From: Hymenobacter wooponensis
Lineage (GTDB): Bacteria; Bacteroidota; Bacteroidia; Cytophagales; Hymenobacteraceae
Direction: 5' to 3'
Length of the DNA: 64,000 nt
Assembly (NCBI RefSeq): GCF_004745865.1
Contig: NZ_SRKZ01000004.1
Span: 558,001 to 622,000 of the forward strand
Position numbers and translations under genes: made by a program. Shown here piece after piece: positions 17,276-26,320 of the stretch (the stretch's first letter is position 1; every line of letters begins with the position of its first letter). The notes beneath the pieces are model-generated. The model saw only the letters and a program-made list of their open reading frames with translations. It did no database searches and was not told the origin of the DNA.

Positions 17276-18472
17276 CTAGATGTGCCCAATAACATGGGGG
17301 AGAAACTCTGACAGATTGTTGATGAAACCAAGCTCACGTCGGTACCCTATTCCGCAGGCTTCTCCTGCCCAGAATACACCTGCTTGGTACAAACGCTTTT
17401 GACTATCAGTGGGTAGCTGCGCATACTGTTGGTATACTGTCGGCTGGTGAGCATAGTCTCCCGGTACCACGGGCACACATGCCCCTTCCTGCACTTCCGC
17501 TACATCCTGTCCTTCACGCCCAAATACAGGCTTGCGCACATAGTGCCCAGAAGGCGGCTCCTGTAAGCTGGCCTCTAACAGAAGTGGATGCTGCGGATAA
17601 CACTGCCAAAGCCAAGCTAAGATGGCTTTACTCTGAAATAACAATGTGTAAGCAGGGTTGGCAATTATTAGGTCTCGGCTTAAGAGCAACTGGCTTAAAT
17701 CTGCCGTAAGCTCTGGCTCTTCTTCAGCCAAGATTTCCCAGGGCACAAGCTTGAAGAGGAAACTGAACCGCTGCCACTGGTTGTCGGGTAGTTGTACCCA
17801 GGCGCCTCGCTCCTCCCCTTCTACTGACACCTGCACTTCGTCAATTGTACAAATGTGCGTGTGCATAAAACCAGCTGCTAGCGCCGCTTCTGCTACCACA
17901 GCGCAATTGGCTGCATCTTCGGCACTTTCCGGCAGGTGCACTAATAGCAAGCTAGGCTCCAGATCTGAGTTAAGCTCAAGCCACTGGCCTAGCTGGGTTT
18001 GTAGGCCTTCAAAAAGCCCGTTGGCTTGCCGGTCGTCTTGACCTAGGCCAGCAGCTACTAAGCTGGCCCATTGCACAACTGCTACTTCTGGAATGCTGGT
18101 AGCAGTGTCGGCATTAAACTCTAGAAGCTTGGGGCCAGCGGGAGTTTGGGCTATATCAAATCGACCATAGAGGTGCCAGTGCCGGTCGTCGTTCCAGGAA
18201 TGGCGCACGGCTGACCACAGGTTCTGAGGGATGGCTAGCAGGCGCAGCAGATCATCGGGAATAGGATCTGGGATGCTCTGCACCAATAGCTCATATAGTG
18301 TATCGGCTGCTTGTAGTAGTGCTTCGGCTTCCGGCTCGGGGAGCTCTACAGCCTCCCGGGCAACATAGTTCTGGCAGGCATCTTCCATAGCCCACTCCCA
18401 GCCTAGGCCCTGCAAGGCGGGAGCTACCTCACCGGAGAGGGGCCGCAAACGAATTGTAGATGAGAAGGGCAT
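17276..18472 (-). CDS. Glutathionylspermidine synthase-like ATP-grasp enzyme (YgiC-like)
   Basis: 398 residues, about the length of E. coli YgiC/YjfC. Family signatures include the N-terminal WAMEDACQNYVAREAVEL, YGRFDIAQTP and LLEFNADTATSIPEVAVVQW, and toward the end GHYVRKPVFGREGQDVAEVQEG and YQQYAQLP, the ATP-grasp core. These proteins resemble the synthetase domain of glutathionylspermidine synthase and should form an amide bond at a carboxylate. The natural substrate of stand-alone bacterial members is not established. It follows a YgiB-like lipoprotein gene by 26 nt, the same pairing as ygiB-ygiC in E. coli, so the two probably form one operon acting at the envelope. Confidence 0.82.
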   Translation of the reverse strand: MPFSSTIRLRPLSGEVAPALQGLGWEWAMEDACQNYVAREAVELPEPEAEALLQAADTLYELLVQSIPDPIPDDLLRLLAIPQNLWSAVRHSWNDDRHWHLYGRFDIAQTPAGPKLLEFNADTATSIPEVAVVQWASLVAAGLGQDDRQANGLFEGLQTQLGQWLELNSDLEPSLLLVHLPESAEDAANCAVVAEAALAAGFMHTHICTIDEVQVSVEGEERGAWVQLPDNQWQRFSFLFKLVPWEILAEEEPELTADLSQLLLSRDLIIANPAYTLLFQSKAILAWLWQCYPQHPLLLEASLQEPPSGHYVRKPVFGREGQDVAEVQEGACVPVVPGDYAHQPTVYQQYAQLPTDSQKRLYQAGVFWAGEACGIGYRRELGFINNLSEFLPHVIGHI

Positions 18473-18498
18473 CTGCAGGGGATTATTGTAGAACTTGA

Positions 18499-19188
18499 TC
18501 AGCCACCGAAACCACGACCACCAAACCCACGGCTACCGAAGCCCGAGCTACGGCTTGAGCGCGGAGCACTGCTTCGGATGGTACTACGGCCGTAGCCAGT
18601 ACTGCGCGTGACGGAGCTGCTAGGGCGGATACCACTGGAGGCAGGTTCTGAACGACTACCGGCGAAACCACGACCATAAAATCCGCGGCCTTGGTCGCGC
18701 TCGTCGGCAACACGGCCGCGCCAGCCCATATTTCGCTGCATAATTCCTGGGTTAGCATAGTATGCGGGTTGCGGAGTCAGAAACCGTCCGGCCATGTAGC
18801 CTAGGCCACTCCACATGAGCACATCCATCATACTAGTGCCCCCAACCCGGTTTTCGGGGTACTGGCGGCTATAGTTCTGCATTTGCTGCTGCAAGGCTTG
18901 CCCCTGCAACGTGTCTACCTTGCCATCGAAGTGCTTTAGAATAGCAGCTACTTCTTCTTTACCGGCTGGTTTCTCAGCCGTAATCTTCCACTCCCCAGGC
19001 TTTACTTCGGTCATTTCCGTTATCACTCCCTCGGAGTAAGAATCCCCGGCACCCCAATCTCCTTCCGCCGTATTTTCGGAATCAGAGTTTGAAGAGCAGG
19101 CCGGTAGGCCTAGGCCCAGGCTGGCCGCCGCCGTAATGAGCAACACGTTGCGGCGCCAATCGCCGAGGGAGAAAAAGGGTTTGTTCAT
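18499..19188 (-). CDS. YgiB-like lipoprotein with Ser/Arg/Gly-rich tail
   Basis: 229 residues. The signal peptide ends in a lipobox (LGLPACSSNS). The centre has a short hydrophobic WSGLGYMAGRFLTPQP segment like the MAGYMMGRLM region of YgiB (UPF0441). The last 70 residues are Ser/Arg/Gly-rich and end in FGSRGFGGRGFGG, again like YgiB. The N-terminal third is a PepSY-like or unknown segment (ITEMTEVKPGEWKITAEKP). It is the first gene of the pair with the YgiC-like ATP-grasp enzyme. The similarity is partly compositional, so the assignment rests on context, lipobox and layout together. It could be the surface substrate or partner of the enzyme. Confidence 0.65.
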   Translation of the reverse strand: MNKPFFSLGDWRRNVLLITAAASLGLGLPACSSNSDSENTAEGDWGAGDSYSEGVITEMTEVKPGEWKITAEKPAGKEEVAAILKHFDGKVDTLQGQALQQQMQNYSRQYPENRVGGTSMMDVLMWSGLGYMAGRFLTPQPAYYANPGIMQRNMGWRGRVADERDQGRGFYGRGFAGSRSEPASSGIRPSSSVTRSTGYGRSTIRSSAPRSSRSSGFGSRGFGGRGFGG

Positions 19189-19298
19189 AGGGGTAGTGGT
19201 AGCTGATAAGCAATAGAGTTAACCCTCAGTGGACTTGGAATCAAGCATTTTCAGGAAGCATGTGGCTAGCTTTTCCTGCATCATCTGGAAACAACAAG

Positions 19299-20129
19299 TT
19301 ACTCCCACAGTGGGTAATGCTCTAGATGCACCTCTTTGCCAAAGAATATACGGGTGCTTTCCTCGAAAGAACGAGTGAAATCTGATACATAAAAGTGGTG
19401 TACTGGGGGAGTTGGCTGCGGCTGTGCGGCTAGGCCAGTGTCCTGCAGATACTGCTTTACGTGAGCGGCCACCACATCGGAGGCATCTAACACTTCCACT
19501 CGGCCCCGGTAAAAGTCCGCTATTTGCTCTTTGATGAGAGGATAATGCGTGCAGCCTAGTACCAGCGCCTCTACTCCATCGAGAACTGGATTGGTGAGAT
19601 AGGCCTGGATGATGTTGTCGCTGATATTGTTTTCAAAGAAGCCCTCTTCAATCATGGGCACTAGCAAGGGAGTAGCCAAAGATTGGAGCTGCACCCCGGC
19701 GTCAAGGTCATCTATTTTTTTCCGGTAGACATTGCTGTTAACCGTTTGCTTGGTACCAATAAGGCCTACATTGCGGCCGGCATACTCGTGGCCTACGTGC
19801 GCCACAATGGGGTCAATTACATTAAGGACTCGGGCTTTTGAGCCTACGTACTCGCGCACCAACTCATAAGCGGCCGCCGAGGCCGAGTTGCAGGCAATCA
19901 GAATCAGCTTGCACTGCTGCTTAAGCAGCAAGTCACAGATTTTTACCGAGTAAGCCTGGATTGCAGCTGTGCTTTTGTCGCCGTAAGGCAAGTGGGCTGT
20001 GTCGCCGAAGTAGATCAGGCGCTCATGGGGCAGTACGCGGTTTACAGCGCGGGCCACCGTGAGGCCGCCAATACCGCTGTCGAATACGCCAATGGGGCGC
20101 GTGGAGAGGTCCGTTGCAGTTGATGCCAT
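19299..20129 (-). CDS. murI: Glutamate racemase
   Basis: 276 residues from the ATG at 20129. A longer frame from 20210 would add 27 atypical residues ahead of the conserved core. The fold is marked by PIGVFDSGIGGLTVARAV, YFGDTAHLPYGDKS, the first catalytic Cys in LIACNSASAAAYE and the second in LVLGCTHYPLIKE. It converts L- to D-glutamate for peptidoglycan. The length is normal. Just upstream on this strand is a degenerate TACCTTCG -7-like box (20144-20137). It is divergent from a small unknown gene at 20236. Aspartate/hydantoin racemases are distant relatives but lack this exact motif set. Confidence 0.93.
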   Translation of the reverse strand: MASTATDLSTRPIGVFDSGIGGLTVARAVNRVLPHERLIYFGDTAHLPYGDKSTAAIQAYSVKICDLLLKQQCKLILIACNSASAAAYELVREYVGSKARVLNVIDPIVAHVGHEYAGRNVGLIGTKQTVNSNVYRKKIDDLDAGVQLQSLATPLLVPMIEEGFFENNISDNIIQAYLTNPVLDGVEALVLGCTHYPLIKEQIADFYRGRVEVLDASDVVAAHVKQYLQDTGLAAQPQPTPPVHHFYVSDFTRSFEESTRIFFGKEVHLEHYPLWE

Positions 20130-20235
20130 AACGAAGCGAAGGTACAGGGATCTGGGCGATGCGCGAGCAATTATGCTGCGGCACATCCGATAACTGGGGC
20201 CTTTGCGCATCCATTCCTTTTCCTATATTGGCCCC

Positions 20236-20469
20236 ATGAGTAAGATTCTGGAGGAAATAGATCAGGCCCTGGCCACGTTCGATTCCAGCCGAGGCCGCCC
20301 CGTTGCCATCGAGTTGGGCGAGCGGAAGTACACCCAATTAGTGTTAGATGTGGCCCACCTGCATGCAGCCGGCGGCGAGCTGACTCACAACACTGGTCGG
20401 CCTTTGGCTTACCGTGGCCTAGAGATTTTGCGCGACGACCTGCATGTTGATCGGGTGCGGGTAGTGTAG
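20236..20469 (+). CDS. Small unknown protein
   Basis: 77 residues from ATG 20236 (MSKILEEIDQALATF); the frame extends 11 codons upstream without similar character. It is a cytoplasmic alpha/beta protein with a conserved-looking core, RPVAIELGERKYTQLVLDVAHL, and a charged end, ILRDDLHVDRVRVV. I do not recognise a family. The downstream membrane-protein gene starts 7 nt after its stop, so the two are cotranscribed. Good coding character and tight spacing argue for a real gene. Confidence 0.6.
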   Translation: MSKILEEIDQALATFDSSRGRPVAIELGERKYTQLVLDVAHLHAAGGELTHNTGRPLAYRGLEILRDDLHVDRVRVV

Positions 20470-20476
20470 CACGGGC

Positions 20477-22030
20477 GTGAAGTATCCTTCCCATACGCCT
20501 TCTTCCTCGTCAAACGAGACAAACTCTTCTGAGCGTTGGTTTTTCCGCAGCCTGCTAGGCCTACTGGGCCTTGTGCTGCTGGCCCGCCTGACGCTGCTAT
20601 TAGCCGGGGGCGCCTTAGCTTTCCCCGATGAAGACCGCTATTTAGAATCTATTAAGGCAGCCCAGTTACTGCTAGCGGGTGACCCAGAGGGAGCTGCGCT
20701 ACACCTAGCCAACACCCAGGGCCGGCCGGCCGATGCACTGCTACGCCTGCCTGTGGCTTTCGTGCAGGTCTTTTGGCAACAGTTAGGAGGGCCGCACCCA
20801 GAGGCTCCCCTCTCCTTGCTGTTGCCTCAGCTCATGAACTACTTGGTGCTGGTAGGCAACGTACTGCTTCTCTATTTACTAGGCCTACGCTGGCTGCCCA
20901 AAACTTCCGCCCTCACAGGCTGCCTCCTATACGCTGCCTTGGTGAGTTCAAATCTATACCTGCGCCATCTTCTTCCTTACGACCTGGCGCTGCTCGTACT
21001 TTTGGTAGCGCTCGTAATCCTAACGAGAAACAGTAGGCCAGTTACTGTTAGCGGCACACGTCAACTTGGGTTGCTAACCGGTGTACTTGGTTGGTTGGTG
21101 GTAGCCATTTACCCAGGGTATTATTTTGCGCCTGTGCTTGTAGGGCTATTCCTCTTGGCGCACCTTCCCTCACCACGCTGGCTGCAGGGCATACTATGGG
21201 CAGTTGTTGGGGCCCTGTTCGTCATTCTACTACTTGAGCTCATCACCCGATACGGCCATATCTCTTATCTGCGGTCCTTGCAAACCCTGGGGCCCAGCAT
21301 CATTCAGGGCGACTTCAGTGAAGGCTTCTCCTTTTCAGGCCGGTATTTATGGCAGATAGAAGGCGTATCGGGCATAGCCCTGGTACTACTGGCCCTACCG
21401 GGTATGGCATTGCTAAGTCGCACCCGCACAACTGAGACTAGGCCTATGCTGCGCGCTCTTGCTTGGGGTCCGCTCGGCCTTTGGCTGCTGCACGCTTCCC
21501 TGGCCTACTTCGCTCACAAGTTTGTTTTCTATGGGCGCATTCTCCATTTCTTCGTGCCCTTTTTGGTCTTGTACGCTGTTTCAGCGCTGGCGTGGCTACC
21601 TCCCGTAGGGCGTAGAGTGAGCCAGGCACTAGTAGTAGGCTCTACCCTTTTCGGGTTTTGCCATTTCCTGCATGCATATGGGGGCCTGGCTTACCCGCGT
21701 GACGTGCTAGCCAAGCTGGCCGTTCAGCCAATTGACCACCTTACTTATATGAACGAGGGTGGCCTAGGCCATTCCTGGGATTTTAGCCCGCCGCCCGGTT
21801 TGGCCAGACCAGCCGCTGTGCCTTCCTCACTACTACTTGTTAATTTTACTTATCCGTATCCGATGCCCCTTACCGGATGCGCTGCAGTTGCGGCCCCTTC
21901 AGGTGGCCACCTACTCTATGCGGGCCCGCACTTTCTTACTTTCCCCGCTTACGCTTTTGAAGGCTTCACGCCAGCCGAGCGCCAGCACTTGCGCTCCTGC
22001 AACTTTCAGTGCCGGGTTTACCAAAGGTGA
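20477..22030 (+). CDS. Polytopic membrane protein, GT-C glycosyltransferase-like
   Basis: 517 residues from a GTG at 20477. There are about 10-12 hydrophobic helices. After the first helix comes an acidic motif FPDEDRY (residues 49-55), in the place where GT-C glycosyltransferases (PMT/ArnT/GT39 type) carry their catalytic Asp/Glu in the first periplasmic loop. The C-terminus is a soluble tail of about 100 residues with few Cys. GT-C enzymes move sugars from polyprenyl phosphate carriers onto lipids or proteins. I infer the fold from topology and the acidic motif only. No other polysaccharide gene lies nearby. An O-antigen ligase-like or plain unknown membrane protein is the alternative. Confidence 0.6.
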   Translation: MKYPSHTPSSSSNETNSSERWFFRSLLGLLGLVLLARLTLLLAGGALAFPDEDRYLESIKAAQLLLAGDPEGAALHLANTQGRPADALLRLPVAFVQVFWQQLGGPHPEAPLSLLLPQLMNYLVLVGNVLLLYLLGLRWLPKTSALTGCLLYAALVSSNLYLRHLLPYDLALLVLLVALVILTRNSRPVTVSGTRQLGLLTGVLGWLVVAIYPGYYFAPVLVGLFLLAHLPSPRWLQGILWAVVGALFVILLLELITRYGHISYLRSLQTLGPSIIQGDFSEGFSFSGRYLWQIEGVSGIALVLLALPGMALLSRTRTTETRPMLRALAWGPLGLWLLHASLAYFAHKFVFYGRILHFFVPFLVLYAVSALAWLPPVGRRVSQALVVGSTLFGFCHFLHAYGGLAYPRDVLAKLAVQPIDHLTYMNEGGLGHSWDFSPPPGLARPAAVPSSLLLVNFTYPYPMPLTGCAAVAAPSGGHLLYAGPHFLTFPAYAFEGFTPAERQHLRSCNFQCRVYQR

Positions 22031-22125
22031 GTTGGAGGCCTACGGCCTGCCGTATTAGCTCTGCGCAGCTGGCTCTTTTAAACTCACCACCTCACAATTT
22101 CAGCACTTCACAATTTCGCCACTCG

Positions 22126-22133
22126 TACCTTTG
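22126..22133 (+). promoter_or_regulatory. -7 element directly in front of the ABC-F gene
   Basis: TACCTTTG ends only 5 nt before the ATG at 22139, so transcription from it would begin at or about the start codon. No TTG lies at the ideal upstream distance. Confidence 0.4.
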
Positions 22134-22138
22134 CGGGT

Positions 22139-24034
22139 ATGAATTTGCTTTCTGCTGAGAACCTCTCTAAAAATTACGCCGACCGGTGGCTGTTCCGGGA
22201 ATTGAACTTCGGACTGCAGCAAGGCCAGCGCGTGGCGCTGGTGGGCATCAACGGCTCGGGTAAGACCACGTTGCTGCGTATTCTGGCAGGCCTAGAGCCG
22301 CCGGATACAGGCGAAGTAAGTGTGCGCAAAGACATTCGGGTGTCGTTTCTGGGCCAGCAGCCGGTGTTTGATGAGTCGCTAAACGTAGAGCAAACCATCT
22401 TCGCTAGCCAGAACGATACGCTTGCGGCCATCCGCGACTATGAGCACGTGGTTAACGACCCCAACCATTCCTCCAGCGACCTACAGCGGGTGATGGAGCT
22501 GATGGATACCTATAACGCTTGGGATTACGATGCGCAAGTAAAGCAGATCTTGGGTCGCCTAGGTATCCTTGGTGATCTGCTGGAGCGCCCCGTTAACAAG
22601 CTCTCGGGTGGGCAGCGCAAGCGCGTGGCCCTGGCCCGGGTGCTGATTGAGGAGCCTGATGTATTGATCCTAGACGAGCCCACCAACCACCTGGACCTGG
22701 CCACCATTGAGTGGCTGGAAAACCGCTTGGCCTCGCCCTCCCTCACCCTGTTGATGGTGACTCACGACCGTTACTTCCTCGACAAGGTAGCCAACGAAAT
22801 TGTGGAACTGGACCAAGGCCGCGTGCACCGCTACCAGGGCAACTACTCCTATTTTGTAGAGAAGAAAGCCGAGCGCGAGCAGATGGAAACCGTGGAAGTG
22901 GAAAAGGCCCGCAACCTCCTCCGCAAGGAACTGGAGTGGATGCGCCGTCAGCCCCAGGCCCGTGGCACCAAGCAAAAAGCCCGCATTGATGCCTTCTACG
23001 AAACCCAGGAGAAAGCTAAGGGCCGCATTAAGGGCCCTGAGATGGAGCTATCAGTAAAGACTACCCGGCAGGGTGGCAAGATCATCGAGGTGGAGCACCT
23101 GCACAAGCAATTTGGCGGTAAGGTGGTGCTTGATGACTTCAGCTACGTGTTCAAGAAGAAGGACCGCATTGGCCTTATTGGGCCAAACGGGGCTGGTAAG
23201 TCGACGCTGCTGAACATGCTCACGGGCAAACTCACCCCTGATTCGGGGGTGGTAGATGCCGGCCAGACCACAGTGTTCGGCTACTACACCCAGACGGAGC
23301 TGGAATTCGACCCTAACCAGCGCGTTATTGATATTGTGAAGGAGGTGGCCGAAGTGGTAGAGATGGCCGATGGCAGCCAGGTAACGGCCTCGCAGTTTCT
23401 GCAGCACTTCCAGTTTCCGCCAGCCCAGCAGTACACGCTGGTAAGCAAGCTGAGCGGAGGTGAAAAACGCCGCTTGCAACTGCTGCGCGTCCTCATCAAG
23501 AATCCCAACTTCCTGATTCTAGACGAGCCGACCAACGACCTCGACATCATCACGCTCAACATACTGGAAGACTTCCTGCTCAACTTCCAGGGCTGCCTGA
23601 TTATCGTGTCGCACGACCGGTACTTTATGGATGCCTTGGTGGAGCAGGTGTTTGCGCTGGAGCCCGGCGGAAAAATCAGGCAGTTCCCCGGCAACTACAC
23701 CGACTACCGCGAGTGGCAGAAAGACCAGGATGCTGAAACGGCCGCTAGGCCACCCAAGGCTACGGCCTCAGCTGCGCCCGTGGCCGTGCCGCCTACTCCG
23801 GCTGCCCCGGCCGCTGCCAAGCGCAAGGCAACCTTCGCAGAGAAGAAAGAATACGAAACCCTTGAGAAAGAGCTGGAGCAGCTTGAAACCCTGAAACAGC
23901 AACTCATTGAGAAGCTAAACTCTGGCACCGGCACGCACCAGGAGCTAGCCGACTGGGCCGCGCAGCTCAAACGCACCGACCACGACCTGGACACCAAAGG
24001 TGAAAGATGGTTAGAACTGGCTGAGTTTGTATAA
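22139..24034 (+). CDS. ABC-F family ATPase (Uup-like)
   Basis: 631 residues with two ABC domains and no membrane helices. Domain 1 has Walker A GINGSGKTT, signature LSGGQRKRVALARVL and Walker B VLILDEPTNHLD. Domain 2 has GPNGAGKST, LSGGEKRRLQLLRVL and FLILDEPTNDLD. The charged linker helix (about residues 245-310) is the P-site tRNA interaction motif of ABC-F proteins. A low-complexity Ala/Pro/Lys stretch and a C-terminal coiled coil (about 565-631) are the Uup hallmark. Such proteins act on stalled ribosomes or Holliday-type DNA structures. A resistance-type ABC-F is less likely because of the coiled coil. It is terminated by a hairpin 28 nt downstream. Confidence 0.9.
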   Translation: MNLLSAENLSKNYADRWLFRELNFGLQQGQRVALVGINGSGKTTLLRILAGLEPPDTGEVSVRKDIRVSFLGQQPVFDESLNVEQTIFASQNDTLAAIRDYEHVVNDPNHSSSDLQRVMELMDTYNAWDYDAQVKQILGRLGILGDLLERPVNKLSGGQRKRVALARVLIEEPDVLILDEPTNHLDLATIEWLENRLASPSLTLLMVTHDRYFLDKVANEIVELDQGRVHRYQGNYSYFVEKKAEREQMETVEVEKARNLLRKELEWMRRQPQARGTKQKARIDAFYETQEKAKGRIKGPEMELSVKTTRQGGKIIEVEHLHKQFGGKVVLDDFSYVFKKKDRIGLIGPNGAGKSTLLNMLTGKLTPDSGVVDAGQTTVFGYYTQTELEFDPNQRVIDIVKEVAEVVEMADGSQVTASQFLQHFQFPPAQQYTLVSKLSGGEKRRLQLLRVLIKNPNFLILDEPTNDLDIITLNILEDFLLNFQGCLIIVSHDRYFMDALVEQVFALEPGGKIRQFPGNYTDYREWQKDQDAETAARPPKATASAAPVAVPPTPAAPAAAKRKATFAEKKEYETLEKELEQLETLKQQLIEKLNSGTGTHQELADWAAQLKRTDHDLDTKGERWLELAEFV

Positions 24035-24061
24035 GTGGCCTAGGTAGTTGAAGCCTTAGAC

Positions 24062-24096
24062 AAAAGCCCCGCTGTTTTCACTACAGCGGGGCTTTT
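24062..24096. terminator. Bidirectional terminator between ABC-F and DUF952 genes
   Basis: AAAAGCCCCGCTGT (24062-24075) pairs with ACAGCGGGGCTTTT (24083-24096), giving a 14-bp stem with A/T-runs on both sides between convergent genes. Confidence 0.85.
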
Positions 24097-24100
24097 GGTT

Positions 24101-24457
24101 TTAGTACACTCCCACTAGTTCATCTGGCAGCACTGCCGTACCATCTTGTGCCACGGCAAAGGGCCAGCTCCGACGCACGGCACTGAGAGGCACGGGCGCA
24201 AACACATGCGCGAAATGCTGCTGCCGGCTTTCTACCCACTCTCGTTCTACGCGCACCTGGGCAGTCATGAGCATATCTTCATCCCATTCCAGCAGCACTA
24301 ACTTTGCCTGGCCAGCGTAGTAGCGGCGGGCCGTTTCTAGTACTTGGTGCCGCTCTGAACAGTGAATAAATCCTTCAGCCGCCAAATCAGCGCTAGTAAA
24401 GAACCCGGTTTCTTGCGCTTGCTGCCAGTCAAATAGGCTGGCAATTCGGTAAAGCAT
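24101..24457 (-). CDS. DUF952 family protein
   Basis: 118 residues from ATG 24457 (MLYRIASLFDWQQAQETGFF). An upstream start at 24511 would add residues running into a palindromic repeat and is not believable. The family's features are present: LAAEGFIHCSERHQV, YYAGQAKLVLLEWDED, and a closing HVFAPVPLSAVRRSWPF. DUF952 proteins are small cytoplasmic enzymes of unknown reaction with a conserved His and Glu. It stands alone, convergent with the ABC-F gene. Function unknown. Confidence 0.8.
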   Translation of the reverse strand: MLYRIASLFDWQQAQETGFFTSADLAAEGFIHCSERHQVLETARRYYAGQAKLVLLEWDEDMLMTAQVRVEREWVESRQQHFAHVFAPVPLSAVRRSWPFAVAQDGTAVLPDELVGVY

Positions 24458-24498
24458 TTGAGTTCGTATTAAAGTAATAGAGGCTGTTACGCGCAGGA

Positions 24499-24560
24499 AG
24501 GACCTTGCCACGCGGAAGCGACGGTCGAAATCACGACTTGCTTCTGCCTGACAAGGTCCT
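24499..24560. repeat. REP-like imperfect palindrome
   Basis: AGGACCTTG (24499-24507) pairs with CAAGGTCCT (24552-24560). Between them GCGGAAGC and GCTTCTGC pair with one mismatch. It sits upstream of the DUF952 gene and resembles the other intergenic palindromes listed here in size and placement. Confidence 0.4.
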
Positions 24561-24608
24561 CCGTTTTGCGTCAGACGCCAGAATCTTATACGCGCTTAGG
24601 CTAGTGGC

Positions 24609-24995
24609 CTAGGCGGTCCAGAGGTCTTGCTGCACACTCTTACCAACCGTTAGCACGATGCGCGTGGGGTTGGGCACCAGCGTGATACGAGCCTCTTTGC
24701 CGGGGTACTTCTCTGAGTCGACCCACACGCCTTCTTTGGGGGAAGGCTTACCGCCGGTGCTGGAGGGCAGGTAGGCAGTAGGCAGCAGCACGTCGGTATC
24801 GGAGTTCAGATCGTTGTGCACTTTTTCTAGGGCCTCTTCCAGGAAAGGGCCATATTCATCGTTGAAATCGTCTTCCAGGTCGTGCAGTTCCTCCTCTACG
24901 TCATCGTAGCGGGCATCGTCATAAGAAAGCTCGTGCAACGCCTGTTTCTTTTCGATGAGCGCAACCAGGGCGCGGTTGAGTTCTTCCTTGTTCAT
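24609..24995 (-). CDS. Acidic unknown protein
   Basis: 128 residues from ATG 24995 (MNKEELNRALVALIEKK); a TTG four codons upstream is the only other start. The first 60 residues are a very acidic helical region, DDARYDDVEEELHDLEDDFNDEYG, likely coiled. The second half is beta-like with WVDSEKYPGKEARITLVPNPTRIVLTVGKSVQQDLWTA. No Cys or His cluster, signal peptide or membrane segment is present. I do not recognise the family. It is divergent from hppD. Confidence 0.65.
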   Translation of the reverse strand: MNKEELNRALVALIEKKQALHELSYDDARYDDVEEELHDLEDDFNDEYGPFLEEALEKVHNDLNSDTDVLLPTAYLPSSTGGKPSPKEGVWVDSEKYPGKEARITLVPNPTRIVLTVGKSVQQDLWTA

Positions 24996-25159
24996 ATCCA
25001 CGGGCAATAGGAATGGTTCGGCGCAAAGGTGCGCAGGTTTCGGGAAAATCCCATGACGGGACCGTTCGTTTACGTGGCCTAGGGAAAGGAGGTGCGTATC
25101 CGGGTATTCATGTATTTTTACCCAGCATTATCCTCCACCCCACCCAACCGCGAGTATCC

Positions 25160-26293
25160 ATGGAAACCATGACTTCGCCTGCCGTGCAGGCTCACCCGGC
25201 CCACGACTTCTTGCCCCTGAACGGTACCGATTACATCGAGTTCTACGTTGGCAACGCTAAACAGTCGGCGTATTATTACCAGGCTGCCTTTGGCTTTGAG
25301 CTAGTGGCCTACTCCGGCCCCGAAACCGGCGTGCGCGACCGGGCCAGCTATGTGCTGCAGCAGAACAAGATTCGCTTCGTGCTGACCACCTCCCTGCTGC
25401 CCGATTCCGATATCACGCGTCACGTAGCTGAGCACGGCGACGGAGTGAAGGTAATGGCCCTATGGGTTGACGACGCCCGCAAATCGTACGAAGAAACCAC
25501 CAAGCGCGGCGCTAAGTCGGCTTTCGAGCCCTATACCATCACCGATGAGCACGGCGAGGTGACCATGGCCGGCATCTACACCTATGGTGAAACCATCCAC
25601 ACGTTTGTGGAGCGCTCCAAGTACAACGGCCCATTCCTGCCGGGCTTCCAGGCCAAAACGAGCTTGGTTCCGCAGGGCGTGCCCGTTGGCCTGCAGTACG
25701 TAGACCATTGCGTGGGCAATGTGGGCTGGGGCGAGATGAACCAATGGGTGAAGTTCTACGAGGATGTGATGGGCTTTAAACTGCTCATCACCTTCGACGA
25801 TGACGACATCAGCACTGAGTACTCGGCCCTCATGAGCAAAGTGGTGTCAAATGGCAACGGCTTCGTGAAGTTCCCCATCAACGAGCCCGCCGAGGGTAAG
25901 AAGAAGTCACAGATTGAGGAGTACCTCGACTTCTACCACTCGCCCGGTGTGCAGCACATGGCCCTTATCACCCATGACATTCGCACCACGGTAACGGAGC
26001 TGCGCCGCCGCGGTGTAGAATTCCTGACGGTGCCTAGCACGTATTACGATGACCTGCTTGACCGCGTAGGCCACATCGATGAAGATCTGGACAGCATTAA
26101 GGAACTGAATCTGCTCGTGGACCGCGACGAGGAGGGTTACTTGCTGCAAATTTTCACCAAGCCGGTAGAAGACCGCCCCACGGTGTTCTACGAAATCATT
26201 CAGCGCAAAGGCGCCAAGAGCTTCGGCAAAGGCAACTTCAAGGCGCTGTTCGAAGCCATTGAGCGTGAGCAGGCTTTGCGAGGCAACCTCTAG
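25160..26293 (+). CDS. hppD: 4-Hydroxyphenylpyruvate dioxygenase
   Basis: 377 residues from ATG 25160; the upstream frame to 25013 lacks coding character. Two VOC modules: the N-terminal one opens GTDYIEFYVGNAKQSAYYYQ and the catalytic one carries the iron ligands His in QYVDHCVGNVG, His in VQHMALITHDI and Glu in TVFYEIIQRKG near the C-terminus. The enzyme turns 4-hydroxyphenylpyruvate into homogentisate in tyrosine catabolism. Homogentisate dioxygenase and fumarylacetoacetase genes, often adjacent, are not in the window. The strong terminator 27 nt later suggests a single-gene unit. Confidence 0.95.
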   Translation: METMTSPAVQAHPAHDFLPLNGTDYIEFYVGNAKQSAYYYQAAFGFELVAYSGPETGVRDRASYVLQQNKIRFVLTTSLLPDSDITRHVAEHGDGVKVMALWVDDARKSYEETTKRGAKSAFEPYTITDEHGEVTMAGIYTYGETIHTFVERSKYNGPFLPGFQAKTSLVPQGVPVGLQYVDHCVGNVGWGEMNQWVKFYEDVMGFKLLITFDDDDISTEYSALMSKVVSNGNGFVKFPINEPAEGKKKSQIEEYLDFYHSPGVQHMALITHDIRTTVTELRRRGVEFLTVPSTYYDDLLDRVGHIDEDLDSIKELNLLVDRDEEGYLLQIFTKPVEDRPTVFYEIIQRKGAKSFGKGNFKALFEAIEREQALRGNL

Positions 26294-26320
26294 GCCACCT
26301 CTCTGATTTACAGATTTCCA

